Origin: Mesorhizobium sp. NFR06
GTDB lineage: Bacteria; Pseudomonadota; Alphaproteobacteria; Rhizobiales; Rhizobiaceae
DNA length: 64,000 nt
Assembly: GCF_900115245.1 (NCBI RefSeq)
Contig: NZ_FOVT01000016.1
Location: 62,001 to 126,000 of the forward strand
Direction: 5' to 3'
The notes beneath the pieces are model-generated. The model was not told where the DNA came from and searched no databases. It saw only the letters and a program-made list of their open reading frames with translations. The position numbers and the translations under genes were made by a program. This document shows, in pieces, positions 24,045 through 32,344 of the stretch (its first letter is position 1; every line of letters begins with the position of its first letter).

Positions 24045-26456
24045 GTGAAGTCGCATTATCGCGCGGTCGTCATCGGGGGAGGCGTGGTTGGCGCCTCGGT
24101 GCTCTATCACCTGGCTCGCTTCGGCTGGAGCGATGTGGCGCTGATCGAGCGCGCCGAATTGACGGCCGGCTCGACCTGGCACGCGGCCGCCGGCTTCCAT
24201 GCGCTCAACGCCGATCCCAACGTCGCGGCGCTGCAGGACTATACGATCAAGCTCTATCGCGAGATCGAGGCCGAGTCGGGCCAGGACGCCGGCCTGCACA
24301 TGACCGGCGGCGTCAACATGGCGAGCGATCCGCAGCGCTGGGAATGGCTGAAAACGGCCTGGGCGGTGTTCCAGTCGGTCGGCATCGAGACGGCACGGCT
24401 GGTGACACCGGAAGAGATCAAGCAGATCTGCCCGATCGTAGATGTCGGCGGCGTGCTCGGCGGCCTTTATGATTCCAACGAAGGCCATCTCGACCCTTAC
24501 GGCACGACGCATGCCTATGCCGGCGCCGCCAGGAAGCGTGGCGCCGACGTCATTCTGCGCAACCGCGTCGTAGAGTTGAGGGCGCGAGCCGATGGCGGCT
24601 GGGATGTCGTCACCGAGAAGGGCGCCATCGTTGCCGAGCATGTCGTCAATGCCGGCGGCCTGTGGGCCAAGCAGGTCGGCCTGATCGCCGGCGTCGACCT
24701 GCCGGTGACGCCGATGGAGCACCATTATTTCGTCACCGAGGACATTCCGGAAGTCGCGGCTCTCGACAAGGAGCTCGGCCTCGCCGTCGATCTCGACGGC
24801 TTCTCCTATCTGCGGCAGGAGCGCAAGGGCGTGCTGCTCGGCGTCTACGAGCAGAACCCGAAACACTGGAACATGGACGGCGCGCCCTGGGATTACGGCA
24901 TCGAGCTGATCCCCGAGGATATCGATCGCATCAGCCCCGAACTCTCCAAGGCCTATGAGCGCTTCCCATGCCTGGCCAACGCCGGCATCCGCAAATGGGT
25001 CAACGGCGCCTTTACCTTCACGCCGGACGGCAACCCACTGGTCGGTCCGGTCAGGGGCCTCAGCAATTACTGGGTCGCCTGCGGCGTCATGGCCGGCTTC
25101 AGCCAGGGTGGCGGCGTCGGCAAGTCGCTGGCAGAATGGATGATTTACGGCGAGCCGCAGGCCGACATCTTCGGCATGGACATCGCCCGCTACGGCGCTT
25201 TCGCATCCAATCGCGAATATCTCAAGCAAACCACGCGCCAGTTCTATGCGCGCCGCTTCGTCATGACCTTTCCCAACGAGCGGCTGCCGGCAGGCCGACC
25301 CCTCAAGCGCCCCGGCGCCTATGACGGCATGAGCGCCGCCGGCGCCGAGTGGACGGCATCGTGGGGGCTGGAAATCCCGGCCTATTTCGCGCCGATGGGT
25401 TTTCGCGAGGAGACGACGCTGAAACGCTCCAACGCCTTCGACATCGTCGGCGACGAGGCGCTGCAGGTCCGCCGCGCCGCCGGCCTTGTCGATACCACGG
25501 CCTTTTCGCGCTACGCCGTGTCAGGTCCGGGCGCCGAAGCCTGGCTCGACCGGCTGCTCGCCTGCAAGCTGCCAAAGCCGGGCCACGCCAGGCTGGCGCC
25601 GATGCTTGGGCCTGACGGTAGGCTGAAGGGCGATCTCACCCTGCTCAACTGGGGCAATGGCGAATACTGGATCATGGGCTCCTATTACCTGCGCGAATTT
25701 CATATGCGCTGGTTCGAGGCGCACCTGACGGAAGGCGTCACTGTCACCGACATTTCCGATGCCATGTCCGGTTTCCTGGTCACGGGTCCGAATGCCAGGA
25801 AGATCGTCGAGCGCACGACGCATCAGGACATCTCCGGCAAGGCTTTGCCGCTCATGGCCTGCGGCGCGTTCGATATCGGCATGGTGCGCGCCCGCGTCGC
25901 CCGCCTCTCGATCGCCGGCGAGCTCGGCTTCGAGATCAACTGCCCGGCGACCTTGCATTCCATGTTGCGCGAAACCCTGCTTGCCGCCGGCGAAGACCTC
26001 GGCCTCGCCGAGATCGGCTATTACGCGCTGAATTCGCTGCGGCTGGAAAAGAGCTTTGGCATCTGGTCGCGTGAATTCACGCAAGGCTATACGCCCGGCC
26101 AGACCGGGCTCGATCGCTTCATCGCTTTCGGCAAGGGCGACTTCATCGGCCGCGAAGCGGCGCTCAAGGAGCGCGGGGCGGGTGTTTCGCGACGGATCGT
26201 GACGCTTGAGGTCGACGCTGTCGATGCCGACGCCAGCGGTTTTGAGCCGGTCTGGCACAAGGGACGGCGCGTCGGCTTCGTCACCTCGGGCGGCTTTGGC
26301 TACACCGTCGGCAAGAGCGTCGCCCTGGCGTTGGTCGACGACGAATTCGCCGGGGAGGGGACAAAGCTTTCCGTGCACATTGTCGGCGTCGAACGGCCGG
26401 CGCGCATCATTGCCGCCTCGCCTTACGACGCTGAAGGCAAGGCGATGCGGCAATGA
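24045..26456 (+). CDS. FAD-dependent oxidoreductase fused to GcvT domain (dimethylglycine/sarcosine dehydrogenase-like)
   Basis: 803 residues from GTG 24045, preceded by AGGGAGAGG; an in-frame ATG at 23997 lies inside the operator region and is unlikely. N-terminal FAD/NAD-binding fold (VVIGGGVVGASVLYHLARFG), then GSTWHAAAGFHAL, where the His matches the covalent-FAD histidine of dimethylglycine dehydrogenase. The C-terminal half is a GcvT aminomethyltransferase domain (ALNSLRLEKSFGIW, GDFIGREAALKERG). Family members oxidise N-methyl groups and hand formaldehyde to tetrahydrofolate as methylene-THF. The downstream MttB homologue points to a quaternary or tertiary amine; the exact substrate is unknown. 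Confidence 0.9.
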   Translation: MKSHYRAVVIGGGVVGASVLYHLARFGWSDVALIERAELTAGSTWHAAAGFHALNADPNVAALQDYTIKLYREIEAESGQDAGLHMTGGVNMASDPQRWEWLKTAWAVFQSVGIETARLVTPEEIKQICPIVDVGGVLGGLYDSNEGHLDPYGTTHAYAGAARKRGADVILRNRVVELRARADGGWDVVTEKGAIVAEHVVNAGGLWAKQVGLIAGVDLPVTPMEHHYFVTEDIPEVAALDKELGLAVDLDGFSYLRQERKGVLLGVYEQNPKHWNMDGAPWDYGIELIPEDIDRISPELSKAYERFPCLANAGIRKWVNGAFTFTPDGNPLVGPVRGLSNYWVACGVMAGFSQGGGVGKSLAEWMIYGEPQADIFGMDIARYGAFASNREYLKQTTRQFYARRFVMTFPNERLPAGRPLKRPGAYDGMSAAGAEWTASWGLEIPAYFAPMGFREETTLKRSNAFDIVGDEALQVRRAAGLVDTTAFSRYAVSGPGAEAWLDRLLACKLPKPGHARLAPMLGPDGRLKGDLTLLNWGNGEYWIMGSYYLREFHMRWFEAHLTEGVTVTDISDAMSGFLVTGPNARKIVERTTHQDISGKALPLMACGAFDIGMVRARVARLSIAGELGFEINCPATLHSMLRETLLAAGEDLGLAEIGYYALNSLRLEKSFGIWSREFTQGYTPGQTGLDRFIAFGKGDFIGREAALKERGAGVSRRIVTLEVDAVDADASGFEPVWHKGRRVGFVTSGGFGYTVGKSVALALVDDEFAGEGTKLSVHIVGVERPARIIAASPYDAEGKAMRQ

Positions 26457-26468
26457 GGAGGAACTGCC

Positions 26469-28022
26469 ATGATTGACGAGGCCGCACGCGATCTCAGGCG
26501 CGAACGCCGGCGGGGACGCACCGGCGAGGCAGGCAGCGAGTCGAGCCGTCATCCCAACTATCGGTCGCTGAAGAACCCGTTCCTGCCGCAGCCGATCTTT
26601 TCCGACGACCAGGTTGCGGCCATCCACGATACCGCGTTGCGCGTGCTGGAAGAACTCGGCATCAAGGTGCTGCTGCCCGAGGCGCGTGCCATCTATGCCA
26701 GGGCCGGCGCGCTCGTCGACGAAGGCAGCCAAATGGTGAGGATCGGCCGCGACGTGGTCGATGCAGCGCTCGCCTCGGCGCCGCGCTCGATTGCAGCTCT
26801 TGGCGGCGACCGCTCCCGCGACCTCGCGCTCGAACTCGGCTCGATGGCGTTCCTCGCCGGCTCCGGCGCCCCCAACGTCACCGATCTCGAGCGCGGCCGC
26901 CGGCCGGGAACGCTCGCCGCCTTCGAGGAATTCATCAAGCTGGTCCAGCATTTCGACGTGCTGCACATGCTTGGGCCCTGCGTCGAGCCGCAGGACGTCG
27001 ACAACCGCCTGCGCCACTATGCCGTCAACCGGGCGCAACTGACGCTGTCGGACAAGGTCCCGTTCGTCTTCGCGCGCGGCACGCCGCAGGTCGAGGACGG
27101 TTTCGAGATGATCCGCCTGGCGCGCGGTTTATCCGAGGATCAATTCCGCGCCGGCGCCTATTGCTACACTGTCATCAACACCAACTCGCCGCGCCAACTG
27201 GACATCCCGATGGCGCAAGGCATCATCGACTTCGCAAGGGCCGGTCAGGTCCTGGTCATCACGCCCTTCTGCCTGGCCGGCGCGATGGCGCCGATCACGG
27301 TCGCCGGCGCGTTGACCCTGCAGCATGCCGAGGCGCTCGCCGGCCTGACGCTCGCCCAGATCGTGCGGCCCGGCGCGCCGGTGGTCTACGGCTCCTTCTC
27401 GTCCAATGTCGACATGAAATCCGGCGCTCCGGCCTTCGGCACGCCCGAACACATCAAGGCGACGCTGGGCGCTGGCCAACTCGCCCGCTATACCGGGCTG
27501 CCGTGGCGGTCCGGCGGCGGCAGCGCGGCCAACATCTCCGACGCGCAGGCCGCGCATGAGACGCAATTCGCGCTGTGGGGCTCGGTGCTGGCCGGCGCCA
27601 CCATCTGCATCCACGCCGCCGGCTGGCTGGAAGGCGGCTTGAGCGTTTCCTTCGAGAAGCTGATCACCGACGTCGAGGCGCTGCAGACGGTCGCGGAGCT
27701 TTGCGCGAAGACTCCGGGCGACGCCGACGCCATCGGCTTCGAGGCTATCGCCGAGGTGCAGCCTGGCGGCCATTTCTTCTCGGCCGGCCACACAATGTCG
27801 CGCTATCGCACCGCCTTCTATGAGCCGCTGGTGGCCGACTGGTCGAATTTCGGCAACTGGACGCAGTCCGGCTCGAAGACGGCGACGGAACGCGCGACCG
27901 GTATCTGGAAGCGGATTCTCGCCGACTTCCAGCCGCCGCCGACTGCTGCCGCCGGCGCGGGCGTGCTCGACGAATTCATCGCAAAGCGCACCGAGGAAGG
28001 CGGCGCGGCGCCGGTCTCATAA
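26469..28022 (+). CDS. Trimethylamine methyltransferase (MttB)-family protein, non-pyrrolysine
   Basis: 517 residues, 12 bp after the flavoprotein stop and with GAGGA before its ATG, so one operon. It aligns in outline with MttB (TIM barrel; SNVDMKSGAPAFGTPEH, WLEGGLSVSFEKLITDVEAL) and has the basic N-terminal tail common in alphaproteobacterial members. The frame is complete without an internal amber codon, so pyrrolysine is not used. Non-pyrrolysine relatives such as MtgB demethylate quaternary amines and pass the methyl to a corrinoid protein, but no corrinoid-protein gene is nearby. Glycine betaine, proline betaine or carnitine are possible substrates. Confidence 0.88.
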   Translation: MIDEAARDLRRERRRGRTGEAGSESSRHPNYRSLKNPFLPQPIFSDDQVAAIHDTALRVLEELGIKVLLPEARAIYARAGALVDEGSQMVRIGRDVVDAALASAPRSIAALGGDRSRDLALELGSMAFLAGSGAPNVTDLERGRRPGTLAAFEEFIKLVQHFDVLHMLGPCVEPQDVDNRLRHYAVNRAQLTLSDKVPFVFARGTPQVEDGFEMIRLARGLSEDQFRAGAYCYTVINTNSPRQLDIPMAQGIIDFARAGQVLVITPFCLAGAMAPITVAGALTLQHAEALAGLTLAQIVRPGAPVVYGSFSSNVDMKSGAPAFGTPEHIKATLGAGQLARYTGLPWRSGGGSAANISDAQAAHETQFALWGSVLAGATICIHAAGWLEGGLSVSFEKLITDVEALQTVAELCAKTPGDADAIGFEAIAEVQPGGHFFSAGHTMSRYRTAFYEPLVADWSNFGNWTQSGSKTATERATGIWKRILADFQPPPTAAAGAGVLDEFIAKRTEEGGAAPVS

Positions 28023-28166
28023 TTTGTGAAAACGTAGCAAATTCCAGACGTTCCTCGTTCACGCTACAGTCGAGACGATTCGCGATCTGGCATTGGATTG
28101 CCAGCGCGGCTACGTTGCCGGAGATTTGGCGGCGGCGTGGAGATTTGAATTGGCGATGGACGATAG

Positions 28167-28574
28167 ATGACGGCGCCCGGCGACTTGATGCAGGCCTTGT
28201 TCCTGAGGCTGAAGACCGATGCGTCCCTGTCGGCGCTGCTCGGCGGTGCCGGGCTGCTCGAACAGGCCAGCGACAAGGCAGCCTTTCCACACGTGACCTA
28301 CGGCCGCACCAGTGCTTTCGATCTGGACACCGGCGCCGACAACGATGCCGACCAGCTCATCACCTTGCATGTCTGGTCGAAGGCGCAAGGGGAGGCCGAG
28401 ACTCGCCTTATCATGGACAGCATCAGGACGCGCCTCGATGGCGCGGCGTTTTCCATCGGCTCGCGCGGCCAGACGCGCCTGTCGCTGGAATTCGCCGAGG
28501 CGCGCTATGACGAGGATTTGGCGGTCCATCACGGGCTGCTGCGCTTTCGCGCACTAACGCAGGAAAGTGCCTGA
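28167..28574 (+). CDS. DUF3168 protein (GTA/phage tail-completion type), isolated
   Basis: 135 residues reading DLMQALFLRLKTDASLSALLGG, then FPHVTYGRT and ITLHVWSKAQGEAET, the DUF3168 pattern. In gene transfer agents and siphophages this family sits between head and tail genes and is thought to act in tail completion. Here no other structural phage or GTA gene is within the window: the left neighbour is the MttB homologue and the right neighbour a SnoaL-like gene. Codon character matches its neighbours. It may be a detached GTA gene or a relic. Confidence 0.8.
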   Translation: MTAPGDLMQALFLRLKTDASLSALLGGAGLLEQASDKAAFPHVTYGRTSAFDLDTGADNDADQLITLHVWSKAQGEAETRLIMDSIRTRLDGAAFSIGSRGQTRLSLEFAEARYDEDLAVHHGLLRFRALTQESA

Positions 28575-28582
28575 GCCCAACC

Positions 28583-28969
28583 CTAAAGCTGAGCCTGGAT
28601 TGCGGCTTTGTCGATGACCGACCAGACCTCGCGAATCCGTCCGTCCCGGAATTCGTAAAAGACGTTCTCGGCGAAGGAGACGCGCTTGCCGTTCACCGGC
28701 AGTCCGAACAGCACGCCCTTGGGCCGGCAGTCGAAATGCAGGCGGGCCGCCACGCGCGGCGGTTCCGAGATCAGCAGCTCGATGTTGAAACGCAGGTCGG
28801 GGATCGCCTGGAAATCGCCTTCCAGCATGCGGCGATAGCCCGAGAGCCCGATCGTCTCGCCATTATACTGCACCTCCTCGCCGACGAACCGGCCGAGATT
28901 GTCCCAGTCCTGATCGTTCAGGCAGGCGATGTAGCCTCGGTAGAGATCGGCAAGATCCGCGCGCTTCAT
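28583..28969 (-). CDS. SnoaL-like / ester cyclase family protein
   Basis: 128 residues from ATG 28969; the frame continues upstream to 29161 without domain similarity. NTF2-like fold: LADLYRGYIACLNDQDWDNLGRFVGEEV, the core YRRMLEGDFQAIPDLRF and the C-terminal FAENVFYEFRDGRIREVWSVIDKAAIQ. This pattern is common in proteins annotated as ester cyclases, most without proven activity. It is convergent with the DUF3168 gene, 8 bp apart. Confidence 0.85.
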   Translation of the reverse strand: MKRADLADLYRGYIACLNDQDWDNLGRFVGEEVQYNGETIGLSGYRRMLEGDFQAIPDLRFNIELLISEPPRVAARLHFDCRPKGVLFGLPVNGKRVSFAENVFYEFRDGRIREVWSVIDKAAIQAQL

Positions 28970-29148
28970 CCTGTGCTCCCATGGTCGGCGGGCCGTTCTA
29001 CACCAGCTAGCGCAGGGCGCGGAAACCGCATCCGAAAAGCGTAGCGGATCGACTGATTTTCCGGCTATGAATTTGCGCCGGGGCTTGAGGGAGCCCCTGG
29101 ACGACAGGACGCGCCTGAAGGGGGAATGGCGGGCATGGATTTTCGGTC

Positions 29149-29171
29149 GTTCACCGTTCATTTCACGTTCA
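29149..29171 (+). promoter_or_regulatory. GTTCA repeats upstream of the feuN-like gene
   Basis: Three GTTCA pentamers on the plus strand (29149, 29156 and 29167) lie 20-45 bp before the small exported protein's start. The last two are 11 bp apart, a spacing used by OmpR-family dimers such as the FeuP-type regulator encoded downstream. No other copy was found by eye. Confidence 0.3.
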
Positions 29172-29190
29172 GCCCATATGCGTTAGAACC

Positions 29191-29496
29191 GTGATCATGA
29201 AAAACCTTGGCTTCCATCTCCGCGCAGTTGTGCTGGCGTTTGCCGCAGCCGGGCTCTTTGCGTCGCAGGCGATCGCCCTGCCGGTCATTGAGCCGACGGT
29301 GGATCGGCCCGCCGTGCTCGCCGCCAGTGATTGCTACGCCATCGGCCAGCAGGTCGCCGCACAGAATGGCGGCACGCTGGCCAAGGCGACGCAGGCGACG
29401 CGGGGCGGCCAGCAGGTCTGCGTCATTGTCGTGCTCGTTCCCGGCAAGGACGGCCAGCGACCGCGTCGTTCGGAAATCGTCGTCCCGGCGGGCTGA
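29191..29496 (+). CDS. Small exported protein upstream of feuPQ (FeuN-like)
   Basis: 101 residues with a Sec signal (residues about 1-29, ending AIA) and a short mature domain, ASDCYAIGQQVAAQNGGTLAKA and QQVCVIVVLVPG, with two cysteines likely paired; the layout is PepSY-like. In Sinorhizobium a small periplasmic protein, FeuN, encoded with feuPQ restrains the kinase FeuQ. Position and topology match, but sequence identity to FeuN cannot be checked here, so no symbol is given. The second codon pair MIM leaves the start at 29191 or 29197. Confidence 0.7.
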   Translation: MIMKNLGFHLRAVVLAFAAAGLFASQAIALPVIEPTVDRPAVLAASDCYAIGQQVAAQNGGTLAKATQATRGGQQVCVIVVLVPGKDGQRPRRSEIVVPAG

Positions 29497-29558
29497 CGCC
29501 CTCGTTCCCAGGCCGGCGGAATCGGCCTATAGCTCTATCCCCAACAGGCTCAGAAAAA

Positions 29559-30224
29559 ATGCGCGTGCTCGTCGTCGAGGATGACAAGGATCTCAACCGG
29601 CAGTTGGCCGATGCTCTGGTCGACGCCGGCTATGTCGTCGACCGCGCCTATGATGGCGAGGAGGGGCACTTCCTCGGCGACACCGAGCCTTACGATGCCG
29701 TGGTCCTCGATATCGGCCTGCCGCAGATGGACGGCATCAGCGTCGTCGAGCGCTGGCGCCGCGGCGACCGCAAGATGCCGGTGCTGATCCTGACCGCGCG
29801 CGACCGCTGGAGCGACAAGGTGGCCGGCATCGACGCCGGCGCCGACGACTATGTGACCAAACCCTTCCACATCGAGGAGGTGCTGGCGCGGGTGCGGGCG
29901 CTGATCCGCCGCGCCGCCGGCCATGCATCGTCTGAGCTCACTTGCGGGCCGCTACGCCTGGACACCAAGGCGTCCAAGGCCGATGTGAACGGCGTGCCGC
30001 TCAAACTCACCTCGCATGAGTTCCGGCTGCTCGCCTATCTGATGCATCATATGAACGAGGTGGTATCGCGCACGGAGCTGGTCGAGCATCTCTACGATCA
30101 GGATTTCGACCGCGATTCCAACACCATAGAGGTGTTTGTCGGGCGGCTTCGCAAGAAGATGGGCATCGACATGATCGAAACCGTGCGTGGCATGGGGTAT
30201 CGCATGCGTGAGCCGGAGGCGTGA
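29559..30224 (+). CDS. feuP: OmpR-family response regulator FeuP
   Basis: 221 residues from ATG 29559. Receiver domain with acidic pocket EDD (7-9), phospho-accepting Asp51 in VVLDIGLP and the Lys in YVTKPF; the C-terminal winged helix reads LTSHEFRLLAYLMHH and GRLRKKMG. Named FeuP because it is followed by its kinase and the cycHJKL genes, the gene order described in Rhizobium leguminosarum, where feuPQ and cycHJKL are both needed for high-affinity iron acquisition; in Sinorhizobium the system controls cyclic glucan export. Ends 22 bp before feuQ. Confidence 0.85.
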   Translation: MRVLVVEDDKDLNRQLADALVDAGYVVDRAYDGEEGHFLGDTEPYDAVVLDIGLPQMDGISVVERWRRGDRKMPVLILTARDRWSDKVAGIDAGADDYVTKPFHIEEVLARVRALIRRAAGHASSELTCGPLRLDTKASKADVNGVPLKLTSHEFRLLAYLMHHMNEVVSRTELVEHLYDQDFDRDSNTIEVFVGRLRKKMGIDMIETVRGMGYRMREPEA

Positions 30225-30246
30225 CGCGGAACCGCTGAAGCCAACC

Positions 30247-31635
30247 ATGAGCACGCGGCTTTCGAGGCTGCGGCGCTGGCCGCGCTCGCTGACCTTTCGC
30301 GTCATCGGCTTTTCGACCATCTGGGCGATCCTGACGCTTGTGGTCATCTTCACCCTCATCACCACGCTCTACCGCCAGGCCAGTGAGCGCGGTTTCGACA
30401 GCCTGCTGTCGGCGCATCTGTTCAACCTGATCGGCTCCGTCGGCATCTCCGACAACGGCGCGCTGACCGGCTCGCCCGACCTCGGCGACCTGCGCTTTTC
30501 CCAGCCCAATTCCGGCTGGTACTGGTCTGTCGAGCCTGCCTCCGAAGGCGTGCATGGCGAACTCCATTCCTCTTCGATGACCACCTCGATTCTGTCGCCG
30601 AGCGTCGTGGAAGTGCCCTTCAACGCCAACTTCCAGCGCAGCTACTCGATGGAAGGCATCAAGGGCGAGCAGCTCCAGGTTTTCGAGAGCGAGTTCGTTC
30701 TGGACGCCAAGAATCGAGCTGCCCGGTTCCGGGTCATGGGCAACCACAGCGAGCTGGAGCAGGAGATCGCAAGCTTCCAGCGCCGCCTGCTCACCTATCT
30801 CTCGCTGTTCGGCGCCGGCATGATCGCCATCAACGCCATCGCCATCCTCTTGGGTCTCCAGCCCTTGCGCAGGGTCCGCAATGCGCTCGCCATGGTGCGC
30901 GAAGGCACCGCGCAGCGGCTCGACGGCAGCTTCCCGGCCGAGATCGAGCCTCTGGCCAGCGAAACCAATGCGCTTATCGAGAACAACAGACGCATCGTCG
31001 AGCGTTCGCGCACCCAGGTCGGCAACCTGGCTCACTCGCTGAAGACGCCGCTTGCCGTGCTGATGAATGAGGGCCGCGCGCTTGGCGGCGTCAAGGGCCA
31101 GTTGATCGCCGACCAGGCCGCCTCAATGCAGAAGCAGGTCGACCACTATCTGCAGCGTGCCCGCGTCGCCGCGCAGCGCGACAGCGTCGTCTTCCGTACC
31201 CCGGTTTCGCCGCTGGTCGAGCGCCTGGTGCGCGTGCTGCGGAAACTCAACCCGCAAACGAGGCTGACGCTGTCGCTGCCATCGGCGGAGATCGTCTTTG
31301 CCGGCGAGCGCGAGGACCTGGAGGAACTGCTCGGCAATCTGCTCGACAATGCGATGAAGTGGGCCAAGAGCGCCGTTGCCGTTTCGGTCGCGCTCTCGCC
31401 GGGAATGAGCAACCAGTTCGAAATCGTTATAGAAGATGATGGCCCGGGCATTCCCGAGGACAGCGCGCGAGACGTGCTGAAGCGTGGCAAGAGGCTCGAC
31501 GAGACGAAGCCGGGAACAGGGCTCGGACTGGCCATTGTCGCCGACCTCGTCAACGAGTATGGAGGCTCGCTGGCGCTGGAGCGGTCCGGCATGGGCGGCT
31601 TGAGGGCGCTGGTGAGACTGCGGAGCCTTCAATGA
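30247..31635 (+). CDS. feuQ: Sensor histidine kinase FeuQ
   Basis: 462 residues from ATG 30247. Two membrane helices (about 20-42 and 186-206) flank a periplasmic sensor domain of about 140 residues; a HAMP region, phospho-accepting His263 in NLAHSLKTPLAVL and the ATPase domain (NLLDNAMKWA, DDGPGIP, GTGLGLAIV) follow. The H-box spelling SLKTPL is PhoQ-like. The periplasmic domain would be the contact for a FeuN-type inhibitor. It partners with the FeuP-type regulator immediately upstream. Confidence 0.85.
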   Translation: MSTRLSRLRRWPRSLTFRVIGFSTIWAILTLVVIFTLITTLYRQASERGFDSLLSAHLFNLIGSVGISDNGALTGSPDLGDLRFSQPNSGWYWSVEPASEGVHGELHSSSMTTSILSPSVVEVPFNANFQRSYSMEGIKGEQLQVFESEFVLDAKNRAARFRVMGNHSELEQEIASFQRRLLTYLSLFGAGMIAINAIAILLGLQPLRRVRNALAMVREGTAQRLDGSFPAEIEPLASETNALIENNRRIVERSRTQVGNLAHSLKTPLAVLMNEGRALGGVKGQLIADQAASMQKQVDHYLQRARVAAQRDSVVFRTPVSPLVERLVRVLRKLNPQTRLTLSLPSAEIVFAGEREDLEELLGNLLDNAMKWAKSAVAVSVALSPGMSNQFEIVIEDDGPGIPEDSARDVLKRGKRLDETKPGTGLGLAIVADLVNEYGGSLALERSGMGGLRALVRLRSLQ

Positions 31636-31798
31636 TGTTTCTTATGGATTTGCGTGTGGCGGCTGACGGCCAAATTTCCGACAAATATCAACCCTATGGG
31701 CTCACCGTCCTCCCCGACAGCGCGGTTCCCAATCCATCTCATTCAAGACGTGCATTCGCTCAAGAAGCTCATTCCGCTCAAGAGAACCGGTTGTTGGC

Positions 31799-32236
31799 AT
31801 GAAGATCCGCGTCGCGCTCGTCTCCGCCCTGCTCGCCGTTTCCGGCTGCACGACGCTGAGCAGGGGCGGTCCGACCTCTCCGGTCACGCCTGTGTCCACG
31901 CCGCCCGCCGGCGGCAAGGTGTCGACCAGCATCGTATCGGCCATGAATGGCGGGCTTATCGGCGGATCGATCGGCTCGGGCCTGAGCGACGCCGAAAAGC
32001 GCAAGGGACTCGAGGCGGAATACAAGGCGCTGGAATACAACACCAGCGGCCAGAAGGTGACGTGGAAGAGCGACAACTCCTCGCATTATGGCGAAGTCGT
32101 CGCCGCCCAGCCTTACCGGGTCGGCTCGCAGGATTGCCGCCAGTACACCCACACCGTCTACGCCGGCGGCGCGGGCGTTACCGCGCGTGGCACCGCCTGC
32201 CGCAATGCCGACGGCAGCTGGACGCCGCTGACCTGA
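31799..32236 (+). CDS. 17-kDa surface antigen-like lipoprotein
   Basis: 145 residues with a lipoprotein signal, lipobox VSGC (Cys about residue 17). The mature part contains the glycine-rich stretch NGGLIGGSIGSGLSDAEKRKG and ends in a domain with YRVGSQDCRQYTHTVY and RGTACRNADGSW, the pattern of the RT0821/Lpp0805 surface-protein family related to the rickettsial 17-kDa antigen. It is probably an outer-membrane lipoprotein. It lies between feuQ and the cytochrome maturation genes, with gaps of 163 and 108 bp. Confidence 0.85.
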   Translation: MKIRVALVSALLAVSGCTTLSRGGPTSPVTPVSTPPAGGKVSTSIVSAMNGGLIGGSIGSGLSDAEKRKGLEAEYKALEYNTSGQKVTWKSDNSSHYGEVVAAQPYRVGSQDCRQYTHTVYAGGAGVTARGTACRNADGSWTPLT

Positions 32237-32344
32237 TAAATCGGCCCGATTGATATCGATCAAGGCCGGGCGGCGCGTCCGCCGTCAAAGCGTCGCAGTA
32301 CGTCCGTGTTGGCAGGGCAAGGCTCTGCCTTTATTGGAAGAACC

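Noticed and set aside
26469..28022. Pyrrolysine insertion in the MttB homologue
   Set aside because: The frame is complete with no internal TAG, and no pyrrolysine machinery is visible in the window.
28167..28574. Prophage or GTA cluster around the DUF3168 gene
   Set aside because: No terminase, portal, capsid, tail or integrase gene and no attachment repeats are seen within 10 kb on either side.
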